NCBI RefSeq assembly: GCF_027942865.1 | Contig: NC_134510.1 | Span: 32,858,663-32,922,662 of the forward strand | Reading direction: 5' to 3' | DNA: 64,000 nucleotides | Origin: Odontesthes bonariensis | Taxonomy: Eukaryota > Chordata > Actinopteri > Atheriniformes > Atherinopsidae | Part shown: positions 18,701-31,225 of the stretch, one piece after another | Numbering within the stretch: the first letter of the stretch is position 1 | Layout: the number at the start of each line of letters is the position of its first letter | Translations under genes and position numbers: made by a program | The notes under the pieces: model-generated | What the model was told of the DNA's origin: nothing | The model's database searches: none | What the model saw: only the letters and a program-made list of their open reading frames with translations

Positions 18701-20473
18701 TCAAACAAGCTTTGGCCTTGGCATTAAGAGCTGACAGCAGAGACATTTGCAAGAGTAAAGAATTCCCCATTATTCTACAAAAACAAAAAAAAAAGGATCA
18801 AAATAAAAAGGCCAGGCCTATAAGATAGAGAGATACGCAACATCACTGGGTGGATTGGGCTGGATTGGGTTGGGATCAGGTATTAGGTTTAGGGATTCAG
18901 GCCGTACATTCAGGGAGGCAACGTTAATCTTTGGTATTACGATGGGATTCTACAGCTAAAAGTGCCCATCAGAAAAAGTTTTCAGTTTCACAGACATACA
19001 GAGCATTGTTAAATAAATACTTACAGTTTATAGATAGCATAAATAAATTACCAAATAAATAGCGAGAGAAAAAAGGGAAAACAATAAATACACAAATGCA
19101 GTAATAAATACGATGATCAGATCAGTAATTGCATTTGAAACTTTCTTGCTTGATTGAATTATTGGCTATAAGGAGGCACGTTAAAGCCTTTCCTTTGTGG
19201 ACCAAAAAATGACCTTGTATGTCAGCAGGGCTGAAATAAACTGCCCCACACTTTCAACATGTTTCTATAAATAGAGCGATGTGCTTGAAATCTGTACAAA
19301 AAGGGCAGAAAGAATCACATTCCTCCATTTTCTGGACTAAGAAAGGAAAAAAAAAACATTTCAGAGTGGAGCAGAGGTGTGTAGAGTTATTTGGAAATGA
19401 GTTGAAAAAAATATTACAATGTCACTATACACTGACATGTCAGGTGCACCTCTTCTCCATGGAGCTTTTGTGTTCAAAAGTTGATTTTCACTTTTTTTGG
19501 CTTGATTTTGAGTTAAAAAAAAAAAAAATGGCTGTGGTGCTTTTATTTCCAAGCTCAGTAAGAGTCTTAAAGCTAAACTGTTTAACCAACAAGTCTGTGT
19601 CTGCGCCCTTCTTGTGTTTATTGATTCTGTCCTGGCATACCTTGAGATGCACTGCAGTCCCTCCTTGAAACCTCTGATTCATTCAAGGCAGGACCATTTT
19701 GACAAAATGCAGGAAATGCTCCTGTTGATGGTTAATGATTGACAGCTGGGATTCGCAGACGCTACAGAACTCTCTTGATTATTCCAGGGTCCAAACTTGG
19801 AACAGCGCCATACAGTCCTGGGAACCATCACCATGGAAACACATGCTAAGGAAGGGAAGATTGGGTTCTTCACAAAAAAATAAAAGAGAATCGAAAAAAA
19901 AAATCTTTTCTTCCTCTGTCACCTTGATTCTTGAGGAAAAATCAGAGTATAAGAACATTGGGAGAGGATTAACGTCTTTGGGTGATGAACACTTTTGATT
20001 AAAAAGTTACACAATGGGGCTCTCCAGGTGTGAGCAAACGGCACCTCTTGATTCTTCACGTTTGGAGAGATGAGCATAAATTTGAAGGTACATCAAAATA
20101 CACTTCCTCCTGATTTGTAATACCCTCATTATCTCTAATCTACATAATCAAAATAACGCAATGAGATGATGTCTATGTAAGGGTGTGACTCTTCTTTGAG
20201 TCGAATCATCTTCGCACCCTTGACTATACAAGCAGGACCTCCCATCCTGCAATCATATCCCTCTACGCATTGCCCCCTTCCATTTCAAGGAGGCAATCAA
20301 CTTTGGTTTGGGAAAATGCTTCGTGGTCATAAAATCATCTATAACAGCTGGCTCCGTCGCTCCTTCTGATAACGAGGAGGACATTTGTTACGGCTGATCT
20401 CTGCTTAGACCAGTCTATTTGCCCCCTTGCCCCCTCAGCGCCCTCCCCAACGCACCTCCTGGACGGTACGTCA
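15782..20473 (-). other. onecutl: Presumed long 3' UTR of onecutl
   Basis: The onecutl stop codon is at 20474-20476 and no credible gene lies between it and ctss. Vertebrate ONECUT genes have 3' UTRs of several kilobases. A reverse-strand AATAAA at 15782-15787 could end the transcript, though several other AATAAA motifs occur earlier. Stop-to-stop ORFs here (for example reverse 18063-18770 and forward 16923-17591) show low-complexity, non-domain protein and are taken as chance. Confidence 0.4.
19008..19112 (-). promoter_or_regulatory. AU-rich element cluster in the putative onecutl 3' UTR
   Basis: On the minus strand about seven ATTTA pentamers fall within about 100 nt, several as overlapping TATTTATTTA. 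Such clusters bind mRNA-decay factors when in a 3' UTR. Whether this stretch is in the mature transcript is inferred. Confidence 0.4.
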
Positions 20474-20784
20474 TCACGCAGTGCTGCAGGACACAGCGGA
20501 GGAGGACACGCTGGAGCCTGAGGAGCCAGTGGAAGAGGGGCGACCCTCATCTGCCCACTTGTTGAGGTTGCGTCGGCGGGCGTTCATGAAGAAGTTGCTG
20601 ACAGTTGAGAGCTCCAGGCCCAGCTGTTGGGAAATGGTGATCTGCAGCTCTTTGGTTGGGCGGTGGTTCTCCCTGAAGATGGCCAGGAGTGTGCGCCGCT
20701 GCAGATCTGTGAAGACCAGCCGGGTGCGCTTCGGTCCCTGGTTGCGCTCCAGCTTACTCTGCTCCTGTTCCTTGCGCTTGCAGG
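20474..20784 (-). CDS. onecutl: onecutl exon 2: homeodomain
   Basis: Begins CC TGC AAG after acceptor CCTGCAG and completes the split Ala codon to read ACKRKEQEQ. The homeodomain core is PKRTRLVFTDLQRRTLL, ELQITISQQLGLELSTVSNF and FMNARRRNLNKW. It ends in a Ser/Gly-rich tail (SSTGSSGSSVSSSAVSCSTA) and TGA. The linker between CUT domain and homeodomain is short, as in all ONECUT proteins. Confidence 0.92.
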
Positions 20785-23700
20785 CTGCAGGCACATGGAT
20801 AAAAGATAAATTAGAGAGCGGAGAGGGGAAACAGGTTAGCTAACAGACTGGCTGGCTAACTAGGACAAATGGATTAAGCTGAGGGAAAGTGGATTTGTTG
20901 AAAGAAAACAGATTAGCTAAGCAACTTTGATTAGTTAAAAGAGATGAATCAGCAACTTGTTTCATTGTGCAGTAAAGGAATCAAGATGTTCAGCCTCTCA
21001 CATCTTGTTGCCAGTAAGCTGCTGTAGGCTGCTGGGGATAAAAAGACAAGATTCAGGCCAAAGCTCTGAAGTTTTCATCATGGTGTTGCTATGCCCTTTG
21101 CCCTCTTCTTTGAAAATATTTTTAAAAATTTAGATAAACCCAGTCTTCAAACTATGTCTTCCAAAAAGAAAATAAGCATAAAAAGACAATCACCTTATTC
21201 TGCATAAGGTCCAATATAATCACTAGGAATAATTTTCCACTGGAATTATTATTTTCTTTATGTAACAGTGGAATTAGTGACTTTTTTTTAATATGCCCAC
21301 AACTTCCAGTGGCTTTTACTAGATGGCAACCAATATTCTCAGGTTCTATTATATATATATTCTCAGACAAAAACATTAAAGTAATACATTCCTTATTGGT
21401 TAATCAGAAATATAAACTGTGCAAATGAAAAGGAAAATGCCCACTTTTAGTCAGACACCCTCAGTTGATGTTTATACATTTCTGGATCTGTGGTTCACAG
21501 ATATAAATGTTCAGAATTTCCTTAAATGTTCTGATTGTTGGTATTTAAACTATCTAAGTGGCGACAGAGATGAAAGAGTCCTCTGGTAATTTTTCCTTTT
21601 TTTTATTAAGTCAGTCTTGCATACATCAAGCACACAATAAAAACTCCGGGTCTGGGTTAAACACCACTGTAGCTGTGGCAGACTGCCCAATTATATAATC
21701 AATATTTGCTCACGAAAAAGTCTGAAATCTGAAAAATGAAAAATTACCCTGCAAAATGGGCTGGTTTTGTTCAGCAAGAAAGCAGCAGCCTGAAGTGTGT
21801 GGGCTGAGCTCAGATCCATTTTGAGAATCAGACGTGCATTTTGAATTCAGGCTGCATGTTCCTCTGCATATCCATCGCTGAACCTTTCACCTCTAACACG
21901 CTGTAATTCTGTATTTACAGGAAACACAACACCAACCTCTGCCTTTTTGTGCCAAGCCAAGCCAAGCCAACCCCCCACCCTACCCCCCAAACCACCTCAC
22001 CCAACACCACACACACCCCTTCCTCTCATCCTACCCTCCCCTCTATTTCTCCATCCATCTCACTCCACTTCCTCTCTTTCCCTTTTCCCTTAGTGGACAC
22101 TTCAACATCATTAGTTTCTCATAAAAGTCATTTACATGTGGCGGCAGTGAGTGAGTAATAATCACTTTAGGTGGAACTAATTTATTTTCTATTTAGGGCG
22201 GGTTACGTCAGGGGTGAGTGAAACAAGCAGAGTCTGCATTGCCGAGGGTGTTTAGAAGCCTTAAGTGGACTAAAACATATTTGAGGAAGTCACGCAATTA
22301 CCTAAATGCACACTTTTAAGAGGTTTCAATCAGCTCTGCACGGTTGTTGGGTGACTGTTTTGCTGATGGTATCAGATGCATTTCTAGGTGTAAGCACTGG
22401 TGCATGTGTGCACAGCACAGCACGACGCACACATGCACACCACCACACAAATGAACAGGATGACTGCGTATACAGGACTTTCATATTCATTCCCTTTTTG
22501 ATGTTCTACATCAACATCAAAACACATTTTTAAATTAGTATGGTTTTTAAATTCGAATGTGCAGTGGTATTTGGCATTAATATTACTGTTTCGGAGACTC
22601 AGAAGAAGTAAAAATATCATAGCAACACAAGATTCTGGAGGGTTTTGAGCATAAGTTGAGCCTCCGCTACACACAATTATTATTTTTCTATACAAGTTTT
22701 GTTTGCTCACTTCAGCTCAATTAATGTGGTCTATTTTTTAAACAATAGTGTAAGAAAAATTGCAAAAATCCTGAGAAATAAGGCTGAAATCAATGGGGCG
22801 AGGAGGTTGCCTCTGTTAAAAGAATGCACAAAAAAAATGTGACAAGCTCTGGTTTTCACAAAAACAATTAATAATGCTGAAAGCCCACATTTCCATCTCT
22901 AAGATGCAGACTCAATCCAATTCAAATATGCATTTTATAAACCACTGATGCTGCCTTTTGCTCTCACATAGCTCCTACGTGTTCAATTGATTGGCTTACA
23001 GCTTCCCATTGAGAAACACCTTAGAGCTGCTGTTGGTGTTTACTGTATGACCGCCTCTTCACTCCTCAAACTCACACCGGCAATTTTCTCTCATTAGCAG
23101 AGTGCTTGAGAAATAACTGTGACCTTACTGCAGCCTGTCCCATTTTCCACATGCCATCACAACATCACAACAGAAGCATCAGAGCCCCAACTCGTCACCT
23201 CCAGACTTTGATTGCTTTGACATCCAGCAGAGTTTCTAAAACTTAAGTACCCAAGTGGACATGAATAAATCTCGCCATGAATTCCCTGTGAACATTCTCC
23301 TCTACAATCATTATCTGAAGGAAATGTTTTGACTCTGGGATGCACTCATGTCAACTTGAGATTACAGGGGCCTGTTAGCTTTTAGGGCATCCAGAGCTCG
23401 TTTGCATTTCTGAGAGTTATCGAACCAAGTCTCATTAAAATCTGAGCAGGCCAAGATGTCAGCGGCATGTCAATAACACCACAAGTGAAATAATTTTTTT
23501 TTTCCAAATGCTACATTTTTCACAGGCGTTACACCATCCTTGCCATCAATATTTCTGGGTTGGGGGTTGGGATGTGGGCTGTAGCTATGGAAGGTGTATA
23601 TAGTGCTGCACTCTCAGCTCATGTAGTAATGAAAGGAATGACATGATAGCGCCGGCTAGCTTGCTCGTAGCGTGGATTTATGGCTCGTTGGAGGAGTCGT

Positions 23701-26700
23701 TGTGTCCTGCTGCTCTCCTCCTCCTCCTCGACTCCATCCCATCCTAGGCTCTCGCTTCCTGACGATCATAACGTCGACCATTAAGTAAATGCTTCCTTAT
23801 GCTGTAATCATGTGTAAAAGGCTCACAATTACCATGCTATAAATCCCTTGCACTGGGGCTACTCCTGGAGACATAAATATTCCCCTATAGGCTTCTTATG
23901 ATCGTGGGAACAGCCCCTAATCATGATGTATGCCCCTGTCTCGTGTTGCTGAAACGTGATCGAAAGCCCTTTCCCTACCCCCCGGCGTCTAAAGCTACAC
24001 CCCACCTCCGAGCCAGAGCCCCCCCAACCAACACACCTCCCTCCCTCCCTGTCCTCTCCCTTCAGCCCCCCACCCCATCCCCAGCCCACCCCCCGCTGAT
24101 TTCTTGGACCAGGGGCTGATAGAAATTATTGATTAAATCTGTGCAGCTCAGACTCCTCGACCCACAGAGGCTGGTTAACCCCTTCAGCGCTGCAGCGGGG
24201 GAGATGCAAGAGTCAGTTTAAAAAAAAACAACAACAACAAAAACAGCAACCTGGTTTGCTTGATGTTGCAGCGCTAAGGCGATGTCGGCCTCTTTACGAT
24301 TCCCAGTATGCAGATGGAATCAGCTTTGACCTTTGAGCCTCACTCGCCAAATGTGAACTGTACATAGCGAGATGTGGACGAGGCTTTGTGGCTTTCATTA
24401 CTGTGGGGGTGGTGCAGGCACTGGAGCCGACACGTAAACCGCATTGACCTTTCTTTTTCATTTAGACCTTTAGTCAAGGGCTTCGGCCATCATCTTTAAA
24501 GTTATAGTCTCTGATCCCCTCCTCCTCGACTTTAAGTGTCGGGCACGGCTGTGTGGTCTTTATCCAGCCTTCTTCTCCAACTAAATCCTGATTGCCTCCT
24601 TCACAGCCTGAAGATGGACTGGAGATGCATCTCATATACAGTACAGTAATCCATAAAGTATATACACATACACACAAACTAGATACTGCAGATAAATCCA
24701 AGGGATCACCTCCTCCATGTTTAGCAAAGTGTCTCTGCAAAACGACAGTTATTTGAAAAGACAAAATGGCAGCAAGCGCATTTCATAATTACTGAGCATT
24801 GAGCTTTGAAGAGCACTCTGTAGCTCTCTATCGAAGAGACATGTTTATGGAAAATGCATAACACTTCTGGCTAACTCTAAAGGGCCTTATATGTATTTAA
24901 GCGAGTGCCGCATTAAGGAGGACCATCTTAAAACTCGAGGCGTGAAGCAGAGAGCACTTGAGCTATCTTCAGACTGGGGAGCACAGGGCACCGCGCATTC
25001 TAATTCCAGTCTCGATTTGCCGATGCGGCCGAGGTGTGTGTGGGCAAAGCGTGCTGCTCTTTCCCATGGAAATCAATAGAGGCTTGTAATTAAACAAAAG
25101 GGGGTTGGCCAGGGGGGGAAAAAAACAACAACCCCCTTCGGAAAGTAGGTTATGTAGAAAAGTGCCGAGCTGTCTAAATTGTGGCTTTGCCAAGAACTAA
25201 ATATGCAATTACAGAGTGTGTGAGAGCAGAGAGAGAGGAGCATTGTCAAACATTAGCACACTTCTCTGTGTAGGCTTTAATTTTTTATGAGTCTGATTGA
25301 TTGGCTGTTTAGACTAGGCGCACTTAGTTGCTGAAATAATGTTTGTCTTTGTAAAGATGAAAAAACAGATGCTGTAAATAAAGACGAGCGGTCGGTGCTG
25401 GATTTCAGCTCTGAAGACAATGGGCTGTTTTATAATGATGAGTAAGGGAAATGTAGTTTGCATACAAAGTCTTCACACAACTCAGGATTAGATTAATCAA
25501 ACCACATTTTGGCCAAATTACAGAAGAAACCCTGAGGTAACTCATCTTTAGATAAGAGCCGTGGTCGTGATTGCTGTGACGTTTTACTGAATGGAGGATG
25601 TACACATGTGCTCTTAGAGTTGAACAATCAAAGATCAATAATTGTGAAGGGATTGCAAGAGTGCACAATCATTACCTATGAACCCTATTGTGTTGTTGGG
25701 CTTAATCAGTCGAGCTGCTGACAGAGAGCGAAAAGCAGTGATCAACTGGGCACGCTCACACACACGTACGGCTCACAGACCCCCGCAGTGAGCAAACCAC
25801 TTGCAGATACACACACACACGAGAACACACTCGTCTTTGCTCATCTCATCTTACTGTGTTCACTTGGATTTCTTTCTGTGCTCCGTTTATCAGATGGGCC
25901 CTCAGTCCCTGCGGAGGGACAACACTGTAACACAGCACTGTACAGCGTGCTGTCGTGTCTTCAATCCACATCCCCAAAGAATATTAAATGTCAAGCAGCA
26001 GATTACAATGTGCCTTTCAAAGAAAAAAAAATCTTTACTCTGTGAATTCTGTGTAAGCAGCAAATGATTTCTTGAGAACAGAATTTTTTTTTCCAATCCT
26101 GAAATTTGTGGAATGTAATAGAATGCAAAAGCAGAGTTGAAATTGCTTATTTTGTCTGATCAACAGTCGAAAAAGTCCAAATATGGGATGGGTTATTAAG
26201 GAGTGAATTTAATCTATTTATCTGTTTGTGATCTAAAAAAATTATTATCAATTAATTGAAATAATAATCAATTTAGCACAAAAAAATGCATGCACTTGCA
26301 GTTAAGTAGTAACCTCTTCTTTTCCAAATCCCCCAAACCTGCAAGATGCTGCCTGTAAGCTGAACATTTGTATTTAGCCTCACAGTAATTGCCTCAGTGA
26401 CGACGTTGATAAAAGACGTCTGGCAAAAGCTCAAGGCTAATTTGCATCAGGTTCCTTGCCAACTCAACTTCAAGCAGGCGCTGAGCAGATATAAATCACC
26501 GCTCAAATTAATCAATCGCTCCAGAATGGCATATCTGTGCAAATTATTTTGTGCGATCAAAAGCGATTAAATTGCCAACCGCTGTGCACGCTGATCTTCA
26601 TGGTTCATTTAAGAGGAGGGCAAATGTCTGTGGCTTTTTTATTGTAGCTACTGTACAAATCAATAGGAGATGTTTGGGAGCAAAGTAAACAAAGGAAGAG

Positions 26701-28067
26701 TGCATATGGCCCCTCTCGCTCGAACTGCCCCTCAATGTGTTGCTAAGTTCGTATTATCAATAGCTGATGAGGCTACAGACAAACCAGTGGTACATTCACA
26801 GTTGAGAAAAAGGAGAAACATCCATATGATGCTTTTGCTTCTCCCCATGTTTCAACCTGAGCTGCATACTGAGCACTGGAGAGGAGAATTTTTTTTTGGA
26901 AGACATGGAGAAGGGAGGCGTTTGGGGAAAACAGGGGGAAAGAGTGTGTCGGTGTTTGTTGAGTTTTCTGTGTGAGGGTGAAGGTGTGTGTGAGGCAAGC
27001 AGAGAGCAAAGCTAAATCTTACCCTCTAGTCGGAGTGAGGCCATCCTTTGAAACTCAGGTTCCTGGAGCCAGCGGGACATCCTCTTAAAGGTCTCGCGGC
27101 CAGACTTGAGCTTGCCCCAGGGCTTGGGGTTCCTCAGGAGGTCAGATAGCGTGCCCTGTGACCTACACAGAACCCTCTCTGCGAAGATGGCCTGGGGGAT
27201 GCTGTACCTCTTCAGCTCAGTGATGATCCTCTGGGCCACATCCCGGGTGTTGATCTCTTCGCCGCCGCTGCCTCCACCGCCCTGTGAGCCCGGCAACATG
27301 CCCTCACCGGGCGAGGACGCAATGGATGATGAGGAGAGCAGGTGATCGCCCATCTTGGTAGCTTGCTGGCTTGGGTGATGGTGGGGCTGGTAGTGCTGAC
27401 TGTAGAGGTGAGGGTGGTGGCTGGGAGTGTGCTGGTGAGCCTCCATTTTATTCAGCTGATGCCCCACTGACACATCGCCTCCTCCCAGGCTTGGTGGGGA
27501 CATTTCTCGTCCAAAATCCGATGTCCTGCAGAAGAGGCTCCCTCCATGGACATCATAACCACTGTGGAGCATCTGACCACCATTGCCATTGGGGGTATTA
27601 CCCAGACTGCCATAGCCATGCATGGAGGAGCCCAGGCCTGAACCAGTGGAGGGGGGCGACAGGCTTTGGGTCATGGCCAGCTCCTTGCCATAAGGGTTGT
27701 AGAAGTTGGCACTGAGGCCTCGATCCTCACGCATAAGGGTGAAGCTGCCAATAACATTGCTTACAGGGAGGCAGGGGTGATGGTGATGGTGGTGGTGGAA
27801 CTTGTCATCAAAGGGCTGCAGGGGGGTCAGGGTAGTGTAGGTGCTGCCGGAGCTGGACGGGGAGTCGCCGCTGTAGCCCAGTGCTGACATGGAGTGGTCA
27901 AAGCCTGGTGGACGGGGCTCGGGTTCCAGTGACATGGAGGAGCCCCCGAGGGAAGGCCTGGGGAAAGCAGCTGAAAGGTCCCGTGAGTGCAGCATGGCCC
28001 TGCCGTCCTGGCTGTGAGCCAGCTCAGAGTGGCTGTGGAGGGACATCTCCCCTAGACCGCCATCCAT
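20474..28067 (-). CDS. onecutl: ONECUT-class (CUT plus homeodomain) transcription factor
   Basis: Nuclear DNA-binding protein of the HNF6/ONECUT class. Two coding exons: 27023-28067 and 20474-20784 (minus), joined in phase 1 at Glu348/Ala349, giving 451 residues. An in-frame TAG two codons before the ATG fixes the start. Order: Ser/Gly-rich N terminus; conserved TYTTLTPLQP.DKF followed by seven His (about 90); GSFTLMREDRGL..NFYNPYGKEL; a Gly-rich linker; CUT domain about 270-348 (YSIPQAIFAERVLCRSQG, LLRNPKPWGKLKSGRETF); homeodomain about 366-426 with the ONECUT-specific FFMNARRR (Phe48/Met50); Ser-rich tail. It is not plainly ONECUT1, 2 or 3: NLNKWADE after the homeodomain and several CUT changes point to the divergent fish paralogue onecutl. 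The paralogue name is inferred; the class is certain. Confidence 0.9.
23760..23960. promoter_or_regulatory. Candidate conserved non-coding element in onecutl intron
   Basis: Complex, non-repetitive sequence rich in homeobox/POU-like cores (ATTAAGTAAATG, TAATCATG twice, CATAAATA), unlike the simple AT-rich DNA around it. No alignment could be run; this is an impression from texture. Confidence 0.25.
26370..26640. promoter_or_regulatory. Candidate conserved non-coding element in onecutl intron
   Basis: Contains TTTGCAT (octamer half), AAATTAATCAATCG with a ONECUT-type core, TGTGCAAATTATTTTG and several TAAT cores in about 270 bp without repeats. The density fits a developmental enhancer; conservation is untested. 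Confidence 0.3.
27023..28067 (-). CDS. onecutl: onecutl exon 1: transactivation region and CUT domain
   Basis: A single 1045-nt exon holding the whole N terminus and CUT domain, the exon arrangement usual for ONECUT genes. It ends RMASLRLE plus G before GTAAGA. The CUT domain has Glu in IFAERVL and Ser in KRMSRWLQEPEF where ONECUT1-3 have Gln (IFAQRVL) and Trp (RRMWKWLQEPEF). The (CAC/CAT)n His run at about 27780-27805 is a possible length-variable site. Confidence 0.92.
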
Positions 28068-29300
28068 CTTCTATTTCAACAAATAAATGTGTATTTCTTG
28101 CCTCTGTGCTGTTGCTATTCTCTTGTTATTGTTGTTCAACAGCCAGGCTAACAGTCTGGAAGGTCTCTTGTTACACCAGACTATGGATTTATTGATTTGT
28201 GAATTAATTGATTTCCGGGCTTATGGGGTGTCTAATTAATTATCTGATAACGTTAAGTACTGTCTTCAAACTCCCTCAAACTCCCAGAAAACGAGTTTGC
28301 AACAGCACCAGGAGCCTTAGCTGTTATTTTATTCTCACTTGTGCTTCGGCACCCTGTTTATGTCTTTGGTGCTCAGCTGTGTTCTTCGGCAGAAGCCTTG
28401 CTTTTGTGCCTGCGTGAGACAAGACAGGCGTTGTATTTAAACTTTAATCGTTACAGAAACGGAAATCAGCCGCATAACGTTTGTCTCCTCAGTCTTAGAT
28501 ACTAATTTACACGCATCCATTGTAAACAAAAACAATGAAAGGAGCACTTTAATACACACAACCCGCAGAACAGACGAGAAAACACCGAAATCAAGGTTTT
28601 ATTCAATTAAAGCTCATCTCAATTTTAAACATAAATGTAAGGAGGATTTATTTATTTTTTTGCTGTTATGCGAAGTTATAGATACAGAATAGCGCGTATG
28701 CGAAGCGCTACAAATTAACAGTGCTTTTTTTTTTTAACTCTACATAGCCTATATGATGCTCTAACGAGGAAGCATTACATTCGCAGATTACTCAGAGACA
28801 CAGGCAGCCAACGTGCTATGGTTTTAACAAGATCCAAAATCCTACCTTTATTATCCACTTCTCAGAGCGCGTCCGCGGCTGTTGTCCGTCCTGTGCATAT
28901 CTCCGACTGTGTCGCCGAACAGCCCTGCAGATTCATACAATTGGTCCGCTGCGCCCCGGGGTGCTACATTCACCGAAACCAGAGTGCAAAAACAGGCAAA
29001 CCTCTCCGACTCTCCTTTTTCCTCTTATTTTTCTCAGTCTTTTGTCTCACACTCCAAAAAAAAATCTCCTGGTCTGTAGCCTCGTGTTTCTGCTCTGTAC
29101 TAGCAGCTCTCCTCTTTTTCTTTCATTATCTCGTGAGATTTTCCTCCTCCTCCTCTTCCCTCTGCCTGCCACTTCATCGATCTCACCACCAACTCTTTCT
29201 CCCTCTTCTCCTCCTCCTCCTCCCCCTTGCTCACATCGACTCCCTGCTTTCAGTGCGTCACGACCTTAAAAATCTGACAGATGTGCGATGAAATTCCTAC
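28068..29300 (-). promoter_or_regulatory. onecutl 5' UTR and promoter region
   Basis: Upstream of the ATG. On the minus strand a TTTTTAAG box at about 29262-29270 is followed by a purine-rich stretch (reverse complement of the pyrimidine tract 29130-29230) and by GC-richer DNA to about 28860. The forward ORF at 28818-29291 is low-complexity Ser/Leu/Pro sequence from this tract. The transcription start is not determinable by eye. Confidence 0.35.
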
Positions 29301-31000
29301 TCCAATTAACCCTTTCTCTCCGGGGGGGAGGTGTGGAGGTGGAGATGCTCCTTTTCTCATAACCCCACAGGTTAAGCCTCCTTCAGCTGATTGCATACAC
29401 AATTTATGAATTATGTGCGGACATCCTGGTCATTCTGCTGTGCTCGGCTGTTTATCGTGTCTGATCAATGGATTTTACAGGCTGCATAATGTTGTTTTGT
29501 CCTTTTATGTAACAAGTGATACTGTTGCTGCTTCTGTCACTGTGCAATATTATGTGTCATTTAGATGGGGAAGGATTCGGATGTGATAGCATTATCGCCA
29601 CATTCTTGAAAAAATATTTCTCGTTTTTAATGATTCAGAGAGAGATCTTAGATGAAACTGAACATGTAAAAAAACGACAATTGATGGGGAATATGTAGTT
29701 ATGTGAATCGAATTACTAACTCATTGACTCCAAAAACAAAATGTAAAAAATCTATCTACACTTTAGTGTGCCACATCTTCACACCCCACCAGGCATAGTC
29801 GTTTTTGTTTTTTTTCCCTTTCAGAAATATATAATCTTGAAGATCTTGTACTGGTTTAAAACTAATGTTAATCCCACCTTTCAGTATAAATGCTGTCAAG
29901 TGATGCCCTTGTTTTGCTCAGCTTTTAATCAGCACTCAGCACGCGGCTCCATTCACTCCATTCTGCAAAGTCCCTCAACAAGATCAATGCGACCCCCCCA
30001 CCACCCATTTTTTTCCAGAGGACCCACGACCTGCTGCTGTTGCAAATGGCCCGGGCGCATGCACGTGTGCGCACGTGCAAAAGTTTCTTCTGAAAGCTAC
30101 TAAGTACGAATTTGACGTGCGTAAAAGTAGGCTACACATTTTTGAAGGCATAACAACGTCTCCAATGTTCAGACTCTGGGGCCTACCACGTGCAAGTGGC
30201 TGAAACCTTAAGAATCTGTGTAAACGCGCGTTAGCGTGCGCGCGCGGGCGGGCCTGTGCTTCTGAGCTTCTGCTTGAGTGCGTGCGTGCCTGCATAGCCG
30301 TGTATTTACATGCGGCTAGTGTGCATTTATGTGTAGATCAGATGCATGGATGTACATATTGACCGCATGGATAGGCCTGTGCGTGCGTGTTCGCGCGCAC
30401 GCCGGCCTCAGAGAGAAACACAGAGACAGACTGAAGCAAGGAGCCCGAGCGCATACTAATCATATCTGTCTGTCAGTTTAATTTTCAGAGATGAGCAGTT
30501 CTGGCGTTTGGAAACAGCGAAGCGGTGCACGGTATGGGACCGCCGGCTTCCCGGAGCAGATGCTGCCCTATCGATCCGCCCCGCGCGCAGCCAGCACGAA
30601 GGGATGAGAGTATGGATGGCGAGTTGCTGGAGGTAAAAATGGTCAACGGCTACAAGCGAAAAAAGAAAGGTCCCTTGGAGGTCGGGGTGAAAGTTCGTCT
30701 TCCGTGGCTGGAAAATCCAAGAAGGCAGGAGAACGCAGGAGCTGCAACTTTTTACACTGTGGGCCCAGAATGCTAAACACCCGGCGGGATGTTCAGGAAG
30801 TGTTTTGGCAACAATGAGTTCAGTGTTCAGACACACGGGGCCATTATGATATGGAAGAAACATATTTCTGTTCTGATATAATTTACTCCCTTTGAAATCT
30901 GTGCACCTTTCAGAAGCTCACCTCCATTTATAGCATTTAACTGATGTTCTCTGTCCTTCCTGAGGGCAGTACCCGCATCGGCAACATCACTGCCACCACA

Positions 31001-31225
31001 TTTACATTTCAGCCATTTAGCTGATGCTCTCAAAGGGAGGTCAGTGGGAGCTTCAGGTTCTCTATTACCACATACGTGTAATTATACGGAGGAAAACTCA
31101 CAATGCAGCCATTTAGCTGCAGCTCCTATCCAAAGCAACTTTGGATATGGTGGGTGTAATCTGAAGCTCACACTGAGCGTGTTTGGGTTGGAACCATTTA
31201 GCGGATTCTGTCATCCTAAGGGACA
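31001..31225. repeat. Fish interspersed repeat, three degenerate units
   Basis: The motif CAGCCATTTAGCTGATGCTC recurs as CAGCCATTTAGCTGCAGCTC with CTATCCAAAGCAACTT, and a third weaker copy at about 31193. This matches the common fish repeat phrase TTTAGCAGACGCTTTTATCCAAAGCGACTT. Confidence 0.6.

Larger units (their letters stand above)
20785..27022 (-). other. onecutl intron, candidate regulatory content
   Basis: A 6.2-kb intron with donor GTAAGA and acceptor CTGCAG. No gene or large mobile element was seen inside. C-rich tracts lie at 21950-22090 and 23970-24100. Six ATCAATA/TATTGAT motifs (21698, 23545, 24127, 25072, 25634, 26659) are about three times chance by a rough hand estimate. Confidence 0.6.

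Noticed and set aside
18063..18770. 235-codon reverse ORF
   Set aside because: Cys/Ser/Leu-rich translation without recognisable motifs, inside the presumed 3' UTR; length alone is not evidence.
28818..29291. 157-codon forward ORF upstream of onecutl
   Set aside because: Translation of a pyrimidine tract (Leu/Ser/Phe runs) antisense to the onecutl 5' region.
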